Positions 46,236 through 55,272 are shown, counted from the stretch's first letter. The stretch: DNA of 64,000 bases from Salipiger sp. CCB-MM3 (GCF_001687105.1 NZ_CP014596.1:985501-1049500), one strand, 5' to 3'. Numbers and translations are program-made. Notes: a model not told the origin generated them from the sequence alone.

Positions 46236-47252
46236 ATGACCCACGCCAAGACCCAATCCAAGACCAACGCCGCGCCCACCGCCTCGATCATCGTGCCCGC
46301 TTTCAATGCCGAGGCCACGCTGGGCGAGACTCTGGCCAGCCTGCGCCTGCAGACCCTTTCGGACCTCGAGATCATCGTGGTCGACGACGGCTCGACGGAC
46401 CAGACGCCGCAGATCGCCGCCAAGATCGCTGCGGCGGACCCGCGCGTGCGCCTGATCCGGCAGGCCAATCGCGGGCTTGCCGGGGCGCGCAACAGCGGTA
46501 TCGCGGCGGCCCGCGCCAGCTACATCGGGTTTTGCGATGCCGACGACCATTGGGCTCCGGGAAAGCTCGCGGCCCATGTGGCGCATCTGGAGGCGAACCC
46601 GCATGTGGGTCTGTCGTTTGCCGGGTCGCTGCTGATGACCGAGACCGGCGCGCCCATGCGCCGTGCGCAGCGACCGCGGCTGAAGGCCATCGGTGCGACC
46701 CATGTTTTCAAGCGCAACCCGGTGGGCAATGGCTCGGTGCCGGTGATGCGGCGCGAGGCGCTGGCCGCGCTCGCATGGCGTCCGGCGCAAGAGCGCGAGC
46801 GGGACTGGGTCTTTGACGAGACCTTTCGCCAGTCCGAGGACATCGAATGCTGGCTGCGGCTCGCGCTGACCACCGATTGGGAGATCGAGGGCATTCCGGG
46901 GCTGCTGACCCGCTACCGGATCACCTCGGGCGGGCTCAGCGCGGCGACCGAGCGGCAATACGCGGCGTGGGAGCGCATGGTCGAGAAACTGACGCCGCTC
47001 GATCCGCATTTCTTCGCCCGCCATGCGCCCGCCGCGCGCGCCTATCAGCTGCGCTATCTGGCGCGCCGGGCGATCAGTGACGGGCGCGGGGCCGAGGCGC
47101 GCAGGCTGCTGCGCCGCGCGCTGCTTTGCTCGCCCCGCCCGCTGATCGAAGAGCCTCTGCGCTCTGCAGTGACGATCGCCGCCGCGCTGCTCGTCGATGG
47201 CCCGCTTGGCCGCATTCTATACCGCGCCGCCACCCGGCCCGCCACGGCCTGA
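46236..47252 (+). CDS. Family 2 glycosyltransferase
   Basis: 338-residue paralogue of the preceding enzyme. SIIVPAFNAEATLGETLASL, VVDDGSTDQTPQIAAKIAA and FCDADDHWAPGKLAAHVA give the GT-A core, and QSEDIECWLRLALTTDWEIE is the ED-x-x-x-W acceptor block. A 15-residue polar extension (MTHAKTQSKTNAAPTA) lies before it. Only 21 bases separate it from the upstream gene, RBS AAGGAG. The shared C-terminal arrangement (HAPAARAYQLRYLARRAI versus EAVHLRYLARRALRV) shows that the two arose by duplication. Confidence 0.9.
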   Translation: MTHAKTQSKTNAAPTASIIVPAFNAEATLGETLASLRLQTLSDLEIIVVDDGSTDQTPQIAAKIAAADPRVRLIRQANRGLAGARNSGIAAARASYIGFCDADDHWAPGKLAAHVAHLEANPHVGLSFAGSLLMTETGAPMRRAQRPRLKAIGATHVFKRNPVGNGSVPVMRREALAALAWRPAQERERDWVFDETFRQSEDIECWLRLALTTDWEIEGIPGLLTRYRITSGGLSAATERQYAAWERMVEKLTPLDPHFFARHAPAARAYQLRYLARRAISDGRGAEARRLLRRALLCSPRPLIEEPLRSAVTIAAALLVDGPLGRILYRAATRPATA

Positions 47253-47289
47253 CGCACGCATTTCGCAATCTCTTGGAGGAGCCCGCCCT

Positions 47290-48345
47290 ATGACCTTTTT
47301 CAGCGCCATCGCCGCGTCCCACCCCGACCGCCCGCGCGTGGTTCATCTTGTGGATGACACCACCGCCGGAGGGGTGATGCGATACCTCGAATTTCTGCGC
47401 TGCGATGCCACCTTGGCCGCAGAGGCCGAGCATGTGCTGCTGCCGGTGGCGCGCGGCGCCGTGGGGCGGCTGTCGCTTCCGGCGGGCATCATCGTCTCGC
47501 ATCTGTCGATCAATTGGCGCGCCCTGCCGGGGCTGATCGCGCTGCGCGCCCGGCATCCGTCCGCCCGTCTGATCCATGTGGAGCACAGCTATACCGCCAG
47601 TTTCGCCGCGCTGAACGTGCCCAGCCGGGCGCGCTTTTTCACCCTTCTGCGCAGCGCCTATGCGCTCTTTGACAAGGTGGTGGCGGTGAGCGCGGCGCAG
47701 GGTGACTGGCTGCGGACGCGGCGGCTGGTGCCATGGGAGCGGCTCGCGGTGATCCGGCCCGTGGTCGACCTGTCGGCTTTTGCGGCGCTGCCTGCGCCGC
47801 GCGGGCAGGGGCGGGTGATCGGGGCCTTCGGGCGGCTCGACCGGCAAAAGGGCTTCGATACGCTGATCTCTGCCTTTCGCGCGGTGCCGGACGCCGACAA
47901 GGCGCTGCACATCTACGGCGCCGGCGATGATCTGGCGGCGCTGCAGGCGCAGGCCGGAGGCGACCCGCGCATCCGCTTTCTCGGCCATGTGGCGGATCCA
48001 GCGCGGGCCATGGCAGAGGTCGATGTCGTCGCCATGCCGTCGCGCTGGGAAGCCTATGGCATCGCTGCTCTCGAGGCGCGCGTGGCGGGGCGTCCGCTGA
48101 TCACCAGCGGCGCGGACGGGCTGCGGGATCATGCGGGCGCGGGGGTGACGCAGGTCTCTCCGGCGGCGCTGACCGAACTGACCGAAGCGCTGCGGGGCGG
48201 GCACGCTCCGGGGCTTCCGCCAAGCGCGCGGCAGGTGCTGGCGGCGGGGTCGGAACATGCGGTGCGCCGGGGCTGGTCAGAGCTACTTGGACTGGCGGCA
48301 CCGGATGTGGGGACAGCGCCAGAAGAGGTCGCGGCGCTCGCCTAG
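47290..48345 (+). CDS. Family 4 (GT-B) glycosyltransferase
   Basis: 351 residues with two Rossmann-like domains. N-terminal VVHLVDDTTAGGVMRYLEFL, then donor-site motifs VIGAFGRLDRQKGFDTLISA and VDVVAMPSRWEAYGIAALEA (E-x7-E motif) in the C-terminal half define GT4. Typically transfers a hexose with retention. GGAGGAG seven bases before the ATG. Last gene of the plus-strand operon before a strong terminator. Confidence 0.92.
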   Translation: MTFFSAIAASHPDRPRVVHLVDDTTAGGVMRYLEFLRCDATLAAEAEHVLLPVARGAVGRLSLPAGIIVSHLSINWRALPGLIALRARHPSARLIHVEHSYTASFAALNVPSRARFFTLLRSAYALFDKVVAVSAAQGDWLRTRRLVPWERLAVIRPVVDLSAFAALPAPRGQGRVIGAFGRLDRQKGFDTLISAFRAVPDADKALHIYGAGDDLAALQAQAGGDPRIRFLGHVADPARAMAEVDVVAMPSRWEAYGIAALEARVAGRPLITSGADGLRDHAGAGVTQVSPAALTELTEALRGGHAPGLPPSARQVLAAGSEHAVRRGWSELLGLAAPDVGTAPEEVAALA

Positions 48346-48420
48346 ATATCGGGTTCTAGGGGGAGGAGAGCGCCCCTTTCTCCACCTGCGAAGCCGCCAC
48401 TGGCATGGCTTTGAAATGAG

Positions 48421-48450
48421 ATCGGCCCCGGAGGTTTCCGGGGCCGATTT
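48421..48450 (+). terminator. Rho-independent terminator of the glycosyltransferase operon
   Basis: Perfect 12-bp stem ATCGGCCCCGGA / TCCGGGGCCGAT with a 4-base loop, then TT. It lies 75 bases after the GT4 stop. Confidence 0.85.
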
Positions 48451-48680
48451 CGTTCGGTCCCTGCCGGGATGGGGCGCCTTCGGGTGTGATCTCGGCGTAA
48501 TTTCGGTGGAGATTTAAGGCGTAATGCATTGTTTTGTTGATGGAAAAATCTCACGACTACTTGATCGTACCATTGTATTTGATTCATCGTATTAAAAGGT
48601 TTAAGACTGATTCACGTTGGATCGCGGTGTGGAGGCGCTACGATCGGCCAACTCTCAAGGTTGGTGAGGAGGAGAGACCC
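48451..48680. promoter_or_regulatory. AT-rich leader of the GntR-TctCBA locus
   Basis: 230 bases between the terminator and the GntR start. From about 48515 to 48610 the base composition is much more AT-rich than the rest of the window (for example TTGTTTTGTTGATGGAAAAA). No clear GntR palindrome was found, though TTGATCGTACCA (48562-48573) resembles a half of a FadR-type site. A promoter for the regulator is expected here. Confidence 0.4.
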
Positions 48681-49445
48681 GTGAGCGATTTCGAACTGCC
48701 GGAAAATCTGGGACATGACGGCGCCGCCGCGCGCCCGGTGAAGGCGTCCGAGGCCCTCGACACGCTGGGCCGGCGCATCGTCGCTGGCGAGTATCCGGTG
48801 GAGGAGACCCTGCCGGTCGAGGCCAGCCTCATGGAGGATCTGGGGGTCAGTCGCACCACCCTGCGCGAAGCGATCCGCACGCTCGTGGCGCTTGGGCTGG
48901 TTGAAGTGCGCACCCGCATCGGCACCCGCGTGCTGCCGCGCAAGCATTGGAACCTTCTGAACCGCGACGTGCTGCGCTGGATGATGCCGCTCGATGGATT
49001 CAACGTGGAATTGATGGGCTCGATCGACGAGGCCCGCGAAGTCTTTGAGCCCGCCGCCGCCGGTTTTGCCGCCGAGCGGGCGAGCCGCGCCGCGATCACC
49101 GCGATCCGCGTCGCCTATGACAAGATGGAAGCCGCCGCCGAAAGCGGCGACGCCGTGGCCGCGATCCGCGCCGACCGCGAGTTTCACCTCGCCATTCTGG
49201 CGGCGACCGGCAATCCGATCATCGAAGCCTTTGACACCGCCATCGATGCCGTTCTGGGACAGCTGTTCCGGGTCGCCATCGAAATGCACATGGAAAATTT
49301 TCGCAACAATCTGATCAACCACCGCAACGTGCTTGACGCCATCGAGCGCAAGGACGCGGCGGCTGCCCGACAGGCGATGCTGGAAACCATCTGGTTCACG
49401 CGTCGGCACCTGGAAAGGCACAAACTGACCAAGACATTCAGCTAA
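48681..49445 (+). CDS. GntR/FadR-family transcriptional regulator
   Basis: 254 residues. Winged HTH at about 25-90 (ALDTLGRRIVAGEYPVEETL, LMEDLGVSRTTLREAIRTLV) and an all-helical FCD ligand domain with metal-type His/Asp residues (ADREFHLAILAATGN and NHRNVLDAIERKDAAAARQA). FCD regulators control uptake and breakdown of sugar acids and organic acids. It lies 15 bases ahead of the transporter operon on the same strand and presumably represses it until the substrate appears. The GTG start at 48681 follows GAGGAGGAGA; the upstream ATG frame at 48534 includes AT-rich leader and is rejected. Confidence 0.9.
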   Translation: MSDFELPENLGHDGAAARPVKASEALDTLGRRIVAGEYPVEETLPVEASLMEDLGVSRTTLREAIRTLVALGLVEVRTRIGTRVLPRKHWNLLNRDVLRWMMPLDGFNVELMGSIDEAREVFEPAAAGFAAERASRAAITAIRVAYDKMEAAAESGDAVAAIRADREFHLAILAATGNPIIEAFDTAIDAVLGQLFRVAIEMHMENFRNNLINHRNVLDAIERKDAAAARQAMLETIWFTRRHLERHKLTKTFS

Positions 49446-49460
49446 CCGGAGGAGACCCCC

Positions 49461-50432
49461 ATGCTGAAGAAAATGACGTTCGCGAGCATTGCACTGCTCG
49501 CGGCGGCCGGCACCGCTATGGCCGAATACCCCGAAAAGCCGATCACCATGATCGTGCCGTGGAACGCCGGTGGCGGCACCGATGCCGTGGCGCGGATGCT
49601 GGCCAAGGGCCTCGAGGCCGAGCTTGGCACCAATGTCGCCGTGGTGAACCGCTCGGGCGGCGCCGGTGTGGTCGGCCATAACGCCATGGTCACCGCGCCG
49701 ACGGATGGCTACACCATCGGCTTCGCCACCGCCGAGATGGTCACCTACTACTGGACCGGCAACGCCGAGTTCACCGACGAGGACTTCACCCCCATCGGGC
49801 TGGTGAACTTCGACAGCGGCGCCTTCCATGTGGCGGCGGGCAGCGATTGGGAAACCGTGGGCGACGCGGTCGAGGCGATCAAGGCCGAGCCCGCTGGCAC
49901 CTTCAAGATGTCCGGCACCGCCGTTGGCGCGGCCTATCACCTCGCCTTCGCGGGCTTTCTGCAGCAGCAGGGCGTCGACCCGCTGAAAGTGACCATGGTG
50001 CCCTCGCAGGGTGCGGCTCCGGGCTTCCAAGAATTGGCTGCTGGCGGCGTGCAGATCATCCCGTCGTCGCTGCCCGAGGGCAAAACGATGATGGACGCGG
50101 GCCGCTCCAAGGCGCTCGCGGTCTTTGCCGAAGAGCGCAACCCGGCGTTCCCCGACGTGCCCACCGCCGAAGAGCAGACCGGTGAGGCTTATTCCGGCGG
50201 CACATGGCGCGGCGTTGTCGGCCCCAAGGACATGGATGCGGAGGCCGCCGCCAAGCTCGAAGCCGCGGTGAAGACCGTCTTCGACAGCGAGGAGTTCCAG
50301 AACTTCATGTCGCAGCAGGGCTTTGGCGCCCGCTATCTGGATGCCTCCGGGTTCGGCGAGTTCCTCGATGAGACCCAGACCAGCGTGGGTGAGGTGATGA
50401 ACGCCATCGGCCTCGCGCAGCGCGGCAGCTGA
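49461..50432 (+). CDS. tctC: Tripartite tricarboxylate transporter substrate-binding protein (TctC/Bug type)
   Basis: 323-residue periplasmic solute-binding protein. Signal peptide MLKKMTFASIALLAAAGTAM (cut after AMA), then YPEKPITMIVPWNAGGGTDA, the family signature loop that binds the ligand carboxylate, and a second lobe (AAYHLAFAGFLQQQGVDPLK and FQELAAGGVQIIPSSLPEGK). Works with TctB and TctA. Ligand not determinable; a monovalent or divalent carboxylate is usual. GGAGGAG RBS. Confidence 0.93.
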   Translation: MLKKMTFASIALLAAAGTAMAEYPEKPITMIVPWNAGGGTDAVARMLAKGLEAELGTNVAVVNRSGGAGVVGHNAMVTAPTDGYTIGFATAEMVTYYWTGNAEFTDEDFTPIGLVNFDSGAFHVAAGSDWETVGDAVEAIKAEPAGTFKMSGTAVGAAYHLAFAGFLQQQGVDPLKVTMVPSQGAAPGFQELAAGGVQIIPSSLPEGKTMMDAGRSKALAVFAEERNPAFPDVPTAEEQTGEAYSGGTWRGVVGPKDMDAEAAAKLEAAVKTVFDSEEFQNFMSQQGFGARYLDASGFGEFLDETQTSVGEVMNAIGLAQRGS

Positions 50433-50443
50433 GGAGAGAGGCG

Positions 50444-50926
50444 ATGCGGCTTCCGGATATCTGGACCGGGCTGGGTTTTGCGGTGCTGGGGATCTTCGTG
50501 GTCCTGCAGGCGCAGGGCTTCCCCGAACCTGCGGGGGCCGCGTCGCCTCGGCTCTTCCCGCGTATCATCGGCGGTGCCTTCGTGCTGTTCGGCCTGATGA
50601 TCGCGGGGCGCAGCCTTGCGGCGCGTCTGCAGGGCGGCGACGTGCGGCTGGTGCCGCAGATGGAAGACTGGATGCGCAGCCCCAATCGGCTGGCGCGGAT
50701 CGTCTTCATCCCCTTGGCGATCGTGCTCTACGGGCTGCTGGCGCCGTTGCTGGGCTCGCTGCCGGTGTCGGTGGTGCTGGTCTTCGTCAGCGCGCTGCTT
50801 TGGGACGAGCGCCCGGTTGCGGCGGCGCTTGTGGCGGTCGGCGTCTGTCTCGCCGTGACGCTCTTCTTCATCGAAGTGATGCGCGTGCCGCTGCCGACCG
50901 GGCCGTTCCCCGGCGCGCTGTTCTGA
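50444..50926 (+). CDS. tctB: TctB-type small membrane subunit
   Basis: 160 residues with four hydrophobic segments (LGFAVLGIFVVLQAQGFPEP, FPRIIGGAFVLFGLMIAGRS, IVFIPLAIVLYGLLAPLLGS, ALVAVGVCLAVTLFFIEVM), the normal TctB layout. It lies between tctC (11 bases) and tctA (10 bases). Start ATG at 50444 has GAGGAGAG upstream. Confidence 0.88.
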   Translation: MRLPDIWTGLGFAVLGIFVVLQAQGFPEPAGAASPRLFPRIIGGAFVLFGLMIAGRSLAARLQGGDVRLVPQMEDWMRSPNRLARIVFIPLAIVLYGLLAPLLGSLPVSVVLVFVSALLWDERPVAAALVAVGVCLAVTLFFIEVMRVPLPTGPFPGALF

Positions 50927-50936
50927 GGAGACCCGC

Positions 50937-52466
50937 ATGGATGTTCTGATTTCAGCTTTTCACATGGTGTTCGCCTTCGACGTGCTGGGGGTGATCCTGC
51001 TGGGCTCGGCCTTCGGCCTTTTCGTCGGCGCGACCCCGGGCCTCAGCGCGACCATGGCGGTGGCGCTGCTGGTGCCGGTGACCTTCTTTCTGTCCCCGGT
51101 CGCGGCGATCGGCGCGATCGTCTCCTGCTCGGCCATGTCGATCTTTGCGGGCGACATTCCCGGCGCGCTGCTGCGCATTCCCGGCACGCCCGCCTCTGCC
51201 GCCTATATGCGCGAGCTTGATGCGCTGAACCAGAAGGGGCGGCTCGACCTGGCGCTTGGCACCTCGATGATGGTGGCGGTGATCGGCGGCCTCATCGGCA
51301 CCGCGATCCTTGTCGTCGCCGCGCCGCAACTGGCCGAGGTGGCGCTGCTCTTCTCGACTTATGAGTACTTCTGGCTGGCGCTGCTGGGCCTCTCCTGTGC
51401 CACGCTGGTGGCGGGGCGCGACCGGCTCAAGGGCACGGTGTCGCTGCTGCTGGGGCTGTTCCTGACGATGATCGGCCTCGACGTCACCACCGGCCTGCCG
51501 CGCTACACCTTCGGGTTGATCGATCTGCAGGCGGGGATCTCGCTGATTGCCGTGATGATCGGTGCTTTCGCCGTGGCCGAGATCCTGCGTTCGGCGCAGA
51601 ACCCGCTGGAGACGCCCGAAAAACCCGCCAAGGCCGGGCTCTCGATCCTCCGCGGGCAGGGCCGCAATCTTTGGACCCATAAGGGCGCGGTGGCGCGCGG
51701 CAGTATCCTTGGCACGCTCATCGGTGCGCTGCCGGGGGCCGGTGCGGATATCGCGGCGTGGATCGCCTATGCGGTCAGCCAGCGGTTCTCGAAGAAGGCT
51801 GACAACTACGGCAAGGGCGAGCCCGAGGCCATCGCGGGCGCGGCTTCGGCCAACAATGCGGCGCTGTCGGGCAGTTACGTTCCGGCGTTGGTCTTTGGCA
51901 TCCCCGGAGACTCGATCACCGCCATCGTCGTGGGCGTTCTGGTGCTCAAGGGCATCCAGCCGGGGCCTATGGTGTTCATCACCTCGCCCGATCTGGTCAA
52001 CGCGATCTACATCGTCTTCGTGCTGGCGAACCTGCTGATCATCCCGCTCGGCCTCTTGGCCATCATCGGCGGGCGGCAGCTGCTGGGCGTGCGCATGGGC
52101 AAGCTCTACCCGTCGATCCTGCTGCTCTGCGTGCTTGGCACTTTCGCCACCAACAATTCGCTCTTTGATCTGTGGACCCTGGCCGCCGTTGGCGTGCTGG
52201 TCTGGATCATGGAGGCAAACGACTACCCGGCTGCGCCGCTGGTACTGGGCCTCGTGCTTGGCCGCGTCGTGGAGGAGAATTTCATGTCCAGCATGATCAA
52301 GGCGGACGGCAATCTGCTCGCCTTCTTCGAACGGCCCATCGCCGGGGTGCTGGGCGTGATTACCCTGCTGGTCTGGCTCGCGCCGCCAGCACTGGCCCTG
52401 CTGCGCCGCCTCTCCGGGCGCAGCGGTGGTCGCCAAAGCTCTCTCGCAAACGAAGGGAAATCCTAA
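50937..52466 (+). CDS. tctA: TctA-type large permease subunit
   Basis: 509-residue membrane protein of about 12 helices, the sodium-coupled permease of the tripartite tricarboxylate transporter. Signature segments are FVGATPGLSATMAVALLVPV, FAGDIPGALLRIPGTPASAA (first conserved G-D-x-P-G loop) and GALPGAGADIAAWIAYAVSQ plus VFGIPGDSITAIVVGVLVLK in the second half. The stop overlaps the ATG of the cupin gene (TAATG), a sign of coupling. Confidence 0.95.
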   Translation: MDVLISAFHMVFAFDVLGVILLGSAFGLFVGATPGLSATMAVALLVPVTFFLSPVAAIGAIVSCSAMSIFAGDIPGALLRIPGTPASAAYMRELDALNQKGRLDLALGTSMMVAVIGGLIGTAILVVAAPQLAEVALLFSTYEYFWLALLGLSCATLVAGRDRLKGTVSLLLGLFLTMIGLDVTTGLPRYTFGLIDLQAGISLIAVMIGAFAVAEILRSAQNPLETPEKPAKAGLSILRGQGRNLWTHKGAVARGSILGTLIGALPGAGADIAAWIAYAVSQRFSKKADNYGKGEPEAIAGAASANNAALSGSYVPALVFGIPGDSITAIVVGVLVLKGIQPGPMVFITSPDLVNAIYIVFVLANLLIIPLGLLAIIGGRQLLGVRMGKLYPSILLLCVLGTFATNNSLFDLWTLAAVGVLVWIMEANDYPAAPLVLGLVLGRVVEENFMSSMIKADGNLLAFFERPIAGVLGVITLLVWLAPPALALLRRLSGRSGGRQSSLANEGKS

Positions 52467-52963
52467 TGTACGATTCAATGACTGGATCGACCCATTCGCT
52501 CGCCCCGCCCGAGATCGCCGAAATGGCGATCCCCGAGGACGAGCGGGTCTGGGTCCCGCAGGCTCCGGGCGTCTGGTTCCGCCCGCTGCTGCTCAACACG
52601 ATGGCCGGGCAGTGGTGCAACCTGCTGCGTGTGCGCAAGTCGGGCGTGCTGAGCAAGCACCTGCATCCCGCGCCGGTGGTCGGCTATGTGATCAAGGGCC
52701 GCTGGCACTACCTCGAGCATGATTGGGTTGCCGAGACCGGGTCCTTCGTGTTCGAGCCGCCGGGCGAGATCCACACGCTGACGGTTCCCGAGGATTGCGA
52801 AGAGATGATCACCTTCTTCAACATCCAAGGCTGCATGTACTACGTCGACGAGGACAACAAGCACACCGGTTTCGAGGATGTGTTCACCAAGATCGACATG
52901 TGCCGCAAGCACTATGAGGAAGTCGGGCTTGGCGCGAGCTACCTCGACCAGTTCATCAGATGA
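52466..52963 (+). CDS. Cupin protein of the 2,4'-dihydroxyacetophenone dioxygenase-like family
   Basis: 165 residues with a cupin barrel: metal ligands are expected in SKHLHPAPVVGYVIKGRWHY (two His and a Glu/Tyr) and in FEPPGEIHTLTVPEDCEEM (Glu-x-His). Size and order resemble iron-dependent 2,4'-dihydroxyacetophenone or acetylacetone dioxygenases, which cleave a C-C bond next to a ketone. It stands between transporter and dehydrogenase genes and would act on the imported compound or its oxidised form. Overlaps tctA by one base and the SDR gene by four. Confidence 0.82.
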   Translation: MYDSMTGSTHSLAPPEIAEMAIPEDERVWVPQAPGVWFRPLLLNTMAGQWCNLLRVRKSGVLSKHLHPAPVVGYVIKGRWHYLEHDWVAETGSFVFEPPGEIHTLTVPEDCEEMITFFNIQGCMYYVDEDNKHTGFEDVFTKIDMCRKHYEEVGLGASYLDQFIR

Positions 52964-53748
52964 CCGTCATGGAAAGAAGCGACATCTCCGCCATGATGGG
53001 CGGATGGGCCGCACCTTTCCTCGAAGGCCGCTCGGTCCTTGTGACCGGCGGCACCTCGGGGATCGGTTTCGGCATCGCGCTCGGCTTTGCCCGGGCCGGG
53101 GCCAAGGTCACCGCAACCGGCCTCACGGACGCCGAGGCAGAGGCGGCGACGGCCAAGGCCGCGGATCTGGGGCTGAGCGATCTGCTTGGCTTTGACGTGC
53201 TTGATGTGCGCGACGCCGAGGCGGTCAGCCGGGTGATCGGTGGCCAGAGCGAGCTTTACACGCTGGTCAACTGCGCCGGTCTGATCCGCCGCGGCGCGGA
53301 ACTGGAGCCCGAGGTCTTCGAACAGGTGGTGGACGTGAACCTCAACGGCTCGATGCGCTGCGCCCATGCTGCCAAGCCTGCGCTCGCGCGTACGGGCGGC
53401 AGCGTGATCAACACCGCCTCCATGCTGTCGTTCTTTGGCGGCGGGCTGGTGCCGGGTTATTCGGCCTCGAAGGGCGGGATCGCGCAACTGACGAAATCGC
53501 TCGCCATCGCTTGGGCGAAAGACGGCATTCGGGTCAATGCCATCGCTCCGGGCTGGATCCGCACGCCGCTGACCGCCGATCTGCAGGGCGACGAGGCGCG
53601 CGCAGCCACCATCCTCGGGCGCACGCCGATGGGCCGCTGGGGCGAGCCCGAAGACCTTGCCGGCCCTGCCATGTTCCTTGCGACGCCGCTGGCGAGCTTC
53701 ATGACCGGCACGGTGATCCCCATCGATGGCGGCTACGCCATCGCGTGA
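52960..53748 (+). CDS. Short-chain dehydrogenase/reductase
   Basis: 262-residue classical SDR. NAD(P)-binding VTGGTSGIGFGIALGFARAG, NNAG-type segment LVNCAGLIRRGAELEP (NCAG), catalytic Ser in INTASMLSFFGG, and Tyr-Lys in YSASKGGIAQLTKS. The basic or acidic residue after the first beta strand is Thr/Asp-type, not decisive for cofactor. It overlaps the cupin gene by four bases (ATGA). Probably oxidises a hydroxyl of the transported compound. Confidence 0.92.
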   Translation: MTVMERSDISAMMGGWAAPFLEGRSVLVTGGTSGIGFGIALGFARAGAKVTATGLTDAEAEAATAKAADLGLSDLLGFDVLDVRDAEAVSRVIGGQSELYTLVNCAGLIRRGAELEPEVFEQVVDVNLNGSMRCAHAAKPALARTGGSVINTASMLSFFGGGLVPGYSASKGGIAQLTKSLAIAWAKDGIRVNAIAPGWIRTPLTADLQGDEARAATILGRTPMGRWGEPEDLAGPAMFLATPLASFMTGTVIPIDGGYAIA

Positions 53749-53781
53749 CGCGCATTTACTGATCCAAGTCAGGAGGACGAC

Positions 53782-54789
53782 ATGAAGGCGTTGGTCTATG
53801 AAGGGCCGCGCACGGTTTCCGTGCACGACATGAAAGCGCCAGAGGGGCAGGGCGTTCGCCTGCGGCTGCGCTATTGCGGGGTCTGCGGCACCGACATCGG
53901 CATCTACTCGGGCAGCCACCCGCGCGCGCAGGCCCCGTTGGTGCTGGGCCATGAGTTTATCGGCGAGGTGATCGAGGATGCTGCCGGGTTCACCGCCGGG
54001 CAGCGGGTCACCGCCTTTCCGCTGCTGTCCTGCGGCAGTTGCCACCCTTGCCGCACCGGCAGCCCGCATGTCTGCGCCAGCCTGCGCCTTTTGGGCATCG
54101 ATCAGGACGGCGGCATGGCCGAAGAGATGATCGTTCAGCCCGAGCTTCTGGTGCCGGTACCGGACCACGTATCCGACCAACTGGCGGCGCTGATCGAGCC
54201 TGTGGCCGTTTGTCTGCGCGTGGCGGACCGGGCGGGCGTCACCATGGGCGACACCTGCGTGGTCACCGGTGCCGGGCCGATCGGGCTGATCACCGCGCTG
54301 ATGCTGCGCCACGCTGGGGCGGGGCGCATCCTCGTGTCGGACATCGCGCCGGGCCGTCTGAAACTGGCACGCGATCTGGGGTTCGAGACGGTGAACGTCA
54401 GCAGCGAGAGCCTCGCCGATGCGGTGGCCTCGGCCACCGGCGGCGATGGCGCGGATGTGCTGGTAGAATGTTCGGGCGCGGCGCCGGTGGCGCTCGAGAT
54501 GACCCGGCTCGTCCGCACCGGGGGCACGCTGTGCCTTGCGTCGCTCTACAAGGCGCCTGTGCCGGTGCCGCTGCTCGACATGAGCTTCAAGGAACTGCGG
54601 CTGATCGGTTCGCGCGTCTACACCCGCGAAGAGTTCCGCCGCGCGGTCGATCTGGTCGCCAGGCTCGAAGAGCCGCTGCTGCGGCTGGTGACGCAGGTGG
54701 TGCCGCTGAGCGGGGCCGGGGATGTGTTTGATCTAGTCACCGACCCGACCTCCGACGCGGTGAAAGTGCTGGTCGACTGTCAGGCCTGA
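53782..54789 (+). CDS. Zinc-dependent alcohol dehydrogenase (sorbitol/L-idonate type)
   Basis: 335-residue medium-chain dehydrogenase. Catalytic zinc ligands in YCGVCGTDIGIYSG (Cys), LVLGHEFIGEV (His-Glu), and four structural-zinc cysteines in SCGSCHPCRTGSPHVC; NAD-binding CVVTGAGPIGLITALMLRHA. The arrangement matches polyol, L-idonate or threonine dehydrogenases. AGGAGGAC lies 6 bases before the ATG. Last gene of the GntR-Tct operon; a sugar acid or polyol-derived carboxylate is a fair guess for the substrate. Confidence 0.92.
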   Translation: MKALVYEGPRTVSVHDMKAPEGQGVRLRLRYCGVCGTDIGIYSGSHPRAQAPLVLGHEFIGEVIEDAAGFTAGQRVTAFPLLSCGSCHPCRTGSPHVCASLRLLGIDQDGGMAEEMIVQPELLVPVPDHVSDQLAALIEPVAVCLRVADRAGVTMGDTCVVTGAGPIGLITALMLRHAGAGRILVSDIAPGRLKLARDLGFETVNVSSESLADAVASATGGDGADVLVECSGAAPVALEMTRLVRTGGTLCLASLYKAPVPVPLLDMSFKELRLIGSRVYTREEFRRAVDLVARLEEPLLRLVTQVVPLSGAGDVFDLVTDPTSDAVKVLVDCQA

Positions 54790-54977
54790 CAGCGCGCGGT
54801 TTTGTGGGCGCGCTCACCCGTTCCAGCCGAGACAGTCACAGGCCGCCAAGCGAGAAGACCAAAGGCGCGCCGCGACGCAGCGTAAGTTCCGCCGCGTTGC
54901 GGCATGATCAGAAAATTGAAATGCGGCATTGTGTCGCCACGGATCCGTGATAGCCTCCTAAGTAGGGAGGAACGAAT

Positions 54978-55154
54978 ATGCATCTTTTTCTGGTCGGCCT
55001 GTTGATTGGCTTTCTCATTATGTCGCCGGTGATCGCGCTGGTTCTGTTTGTGGGCATCATGTCGCGCCGCAAAGAGGCTGGCACACCGCCGCGCGGCGGC
55101 CTGCGTGCCCCGGTTCGCGGCGGCGGGTTCCCGGCGGGCTTGGCCAAGCCCTGA
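54978..55154 (+). CDS. 58-residue single-pass membrane microprotein
   Basis: Short frame with a strong RBS (AGGGAGGA, 7 bases before the ATG at 54978): MHLFLVGLLIGFLIMSPVIA then LVLFVGIMSRR, one or two hydrophobic helices, followed by a basic, Gly/Pro-rich tail (EAGTPPRGGLRAPVRGGGFP). A strong terminator follows 14 bases after the stop, so it is an independent transcription unit. I recognise no family; it may be a stress-response or regulatory membrane peptide. Confidence 0.65.
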   Translation: MHLFLVGLLIGFLIMSPVIALVLFVGIMSRRKEAGTPPRGGLRAPVRGGGFPAGLAKP

Positions 55155-55168
55155 CCGGTTGAAACGGG

Positions 55169-55202
55169 AAAGCCGGGCGCCTTGGAGGGGGCGCCCGGCT
55201 TT
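55169..55202 (+). terminator. Rho-independent terminator after the microprotein gene
   Basis: A 13-bp perfect stem (AAAGCCGGGCGCC / GGCGCCCGGCTTT) with an 8-base loop, T residues at the 3' end. It also faces the convergent siderophore-reductase gene 70 bases away and could stop it. Confidence 0.88.
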
Positions 55203-55272
55203 CTCGTGCCTTCTGAGCGGTGTGACCGGGTGAGGTTCGCGCCGGTCGGCTAGGCCAGTCAGGTCAGGCCGT

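Noticed and set aside
48534..48680. Upstream ATG for the GntR regulator
   Set aside because: Would add 49 residues encoded by AT-rich leader DNA without homology; a strong RBS stands before the GTG at 48681.
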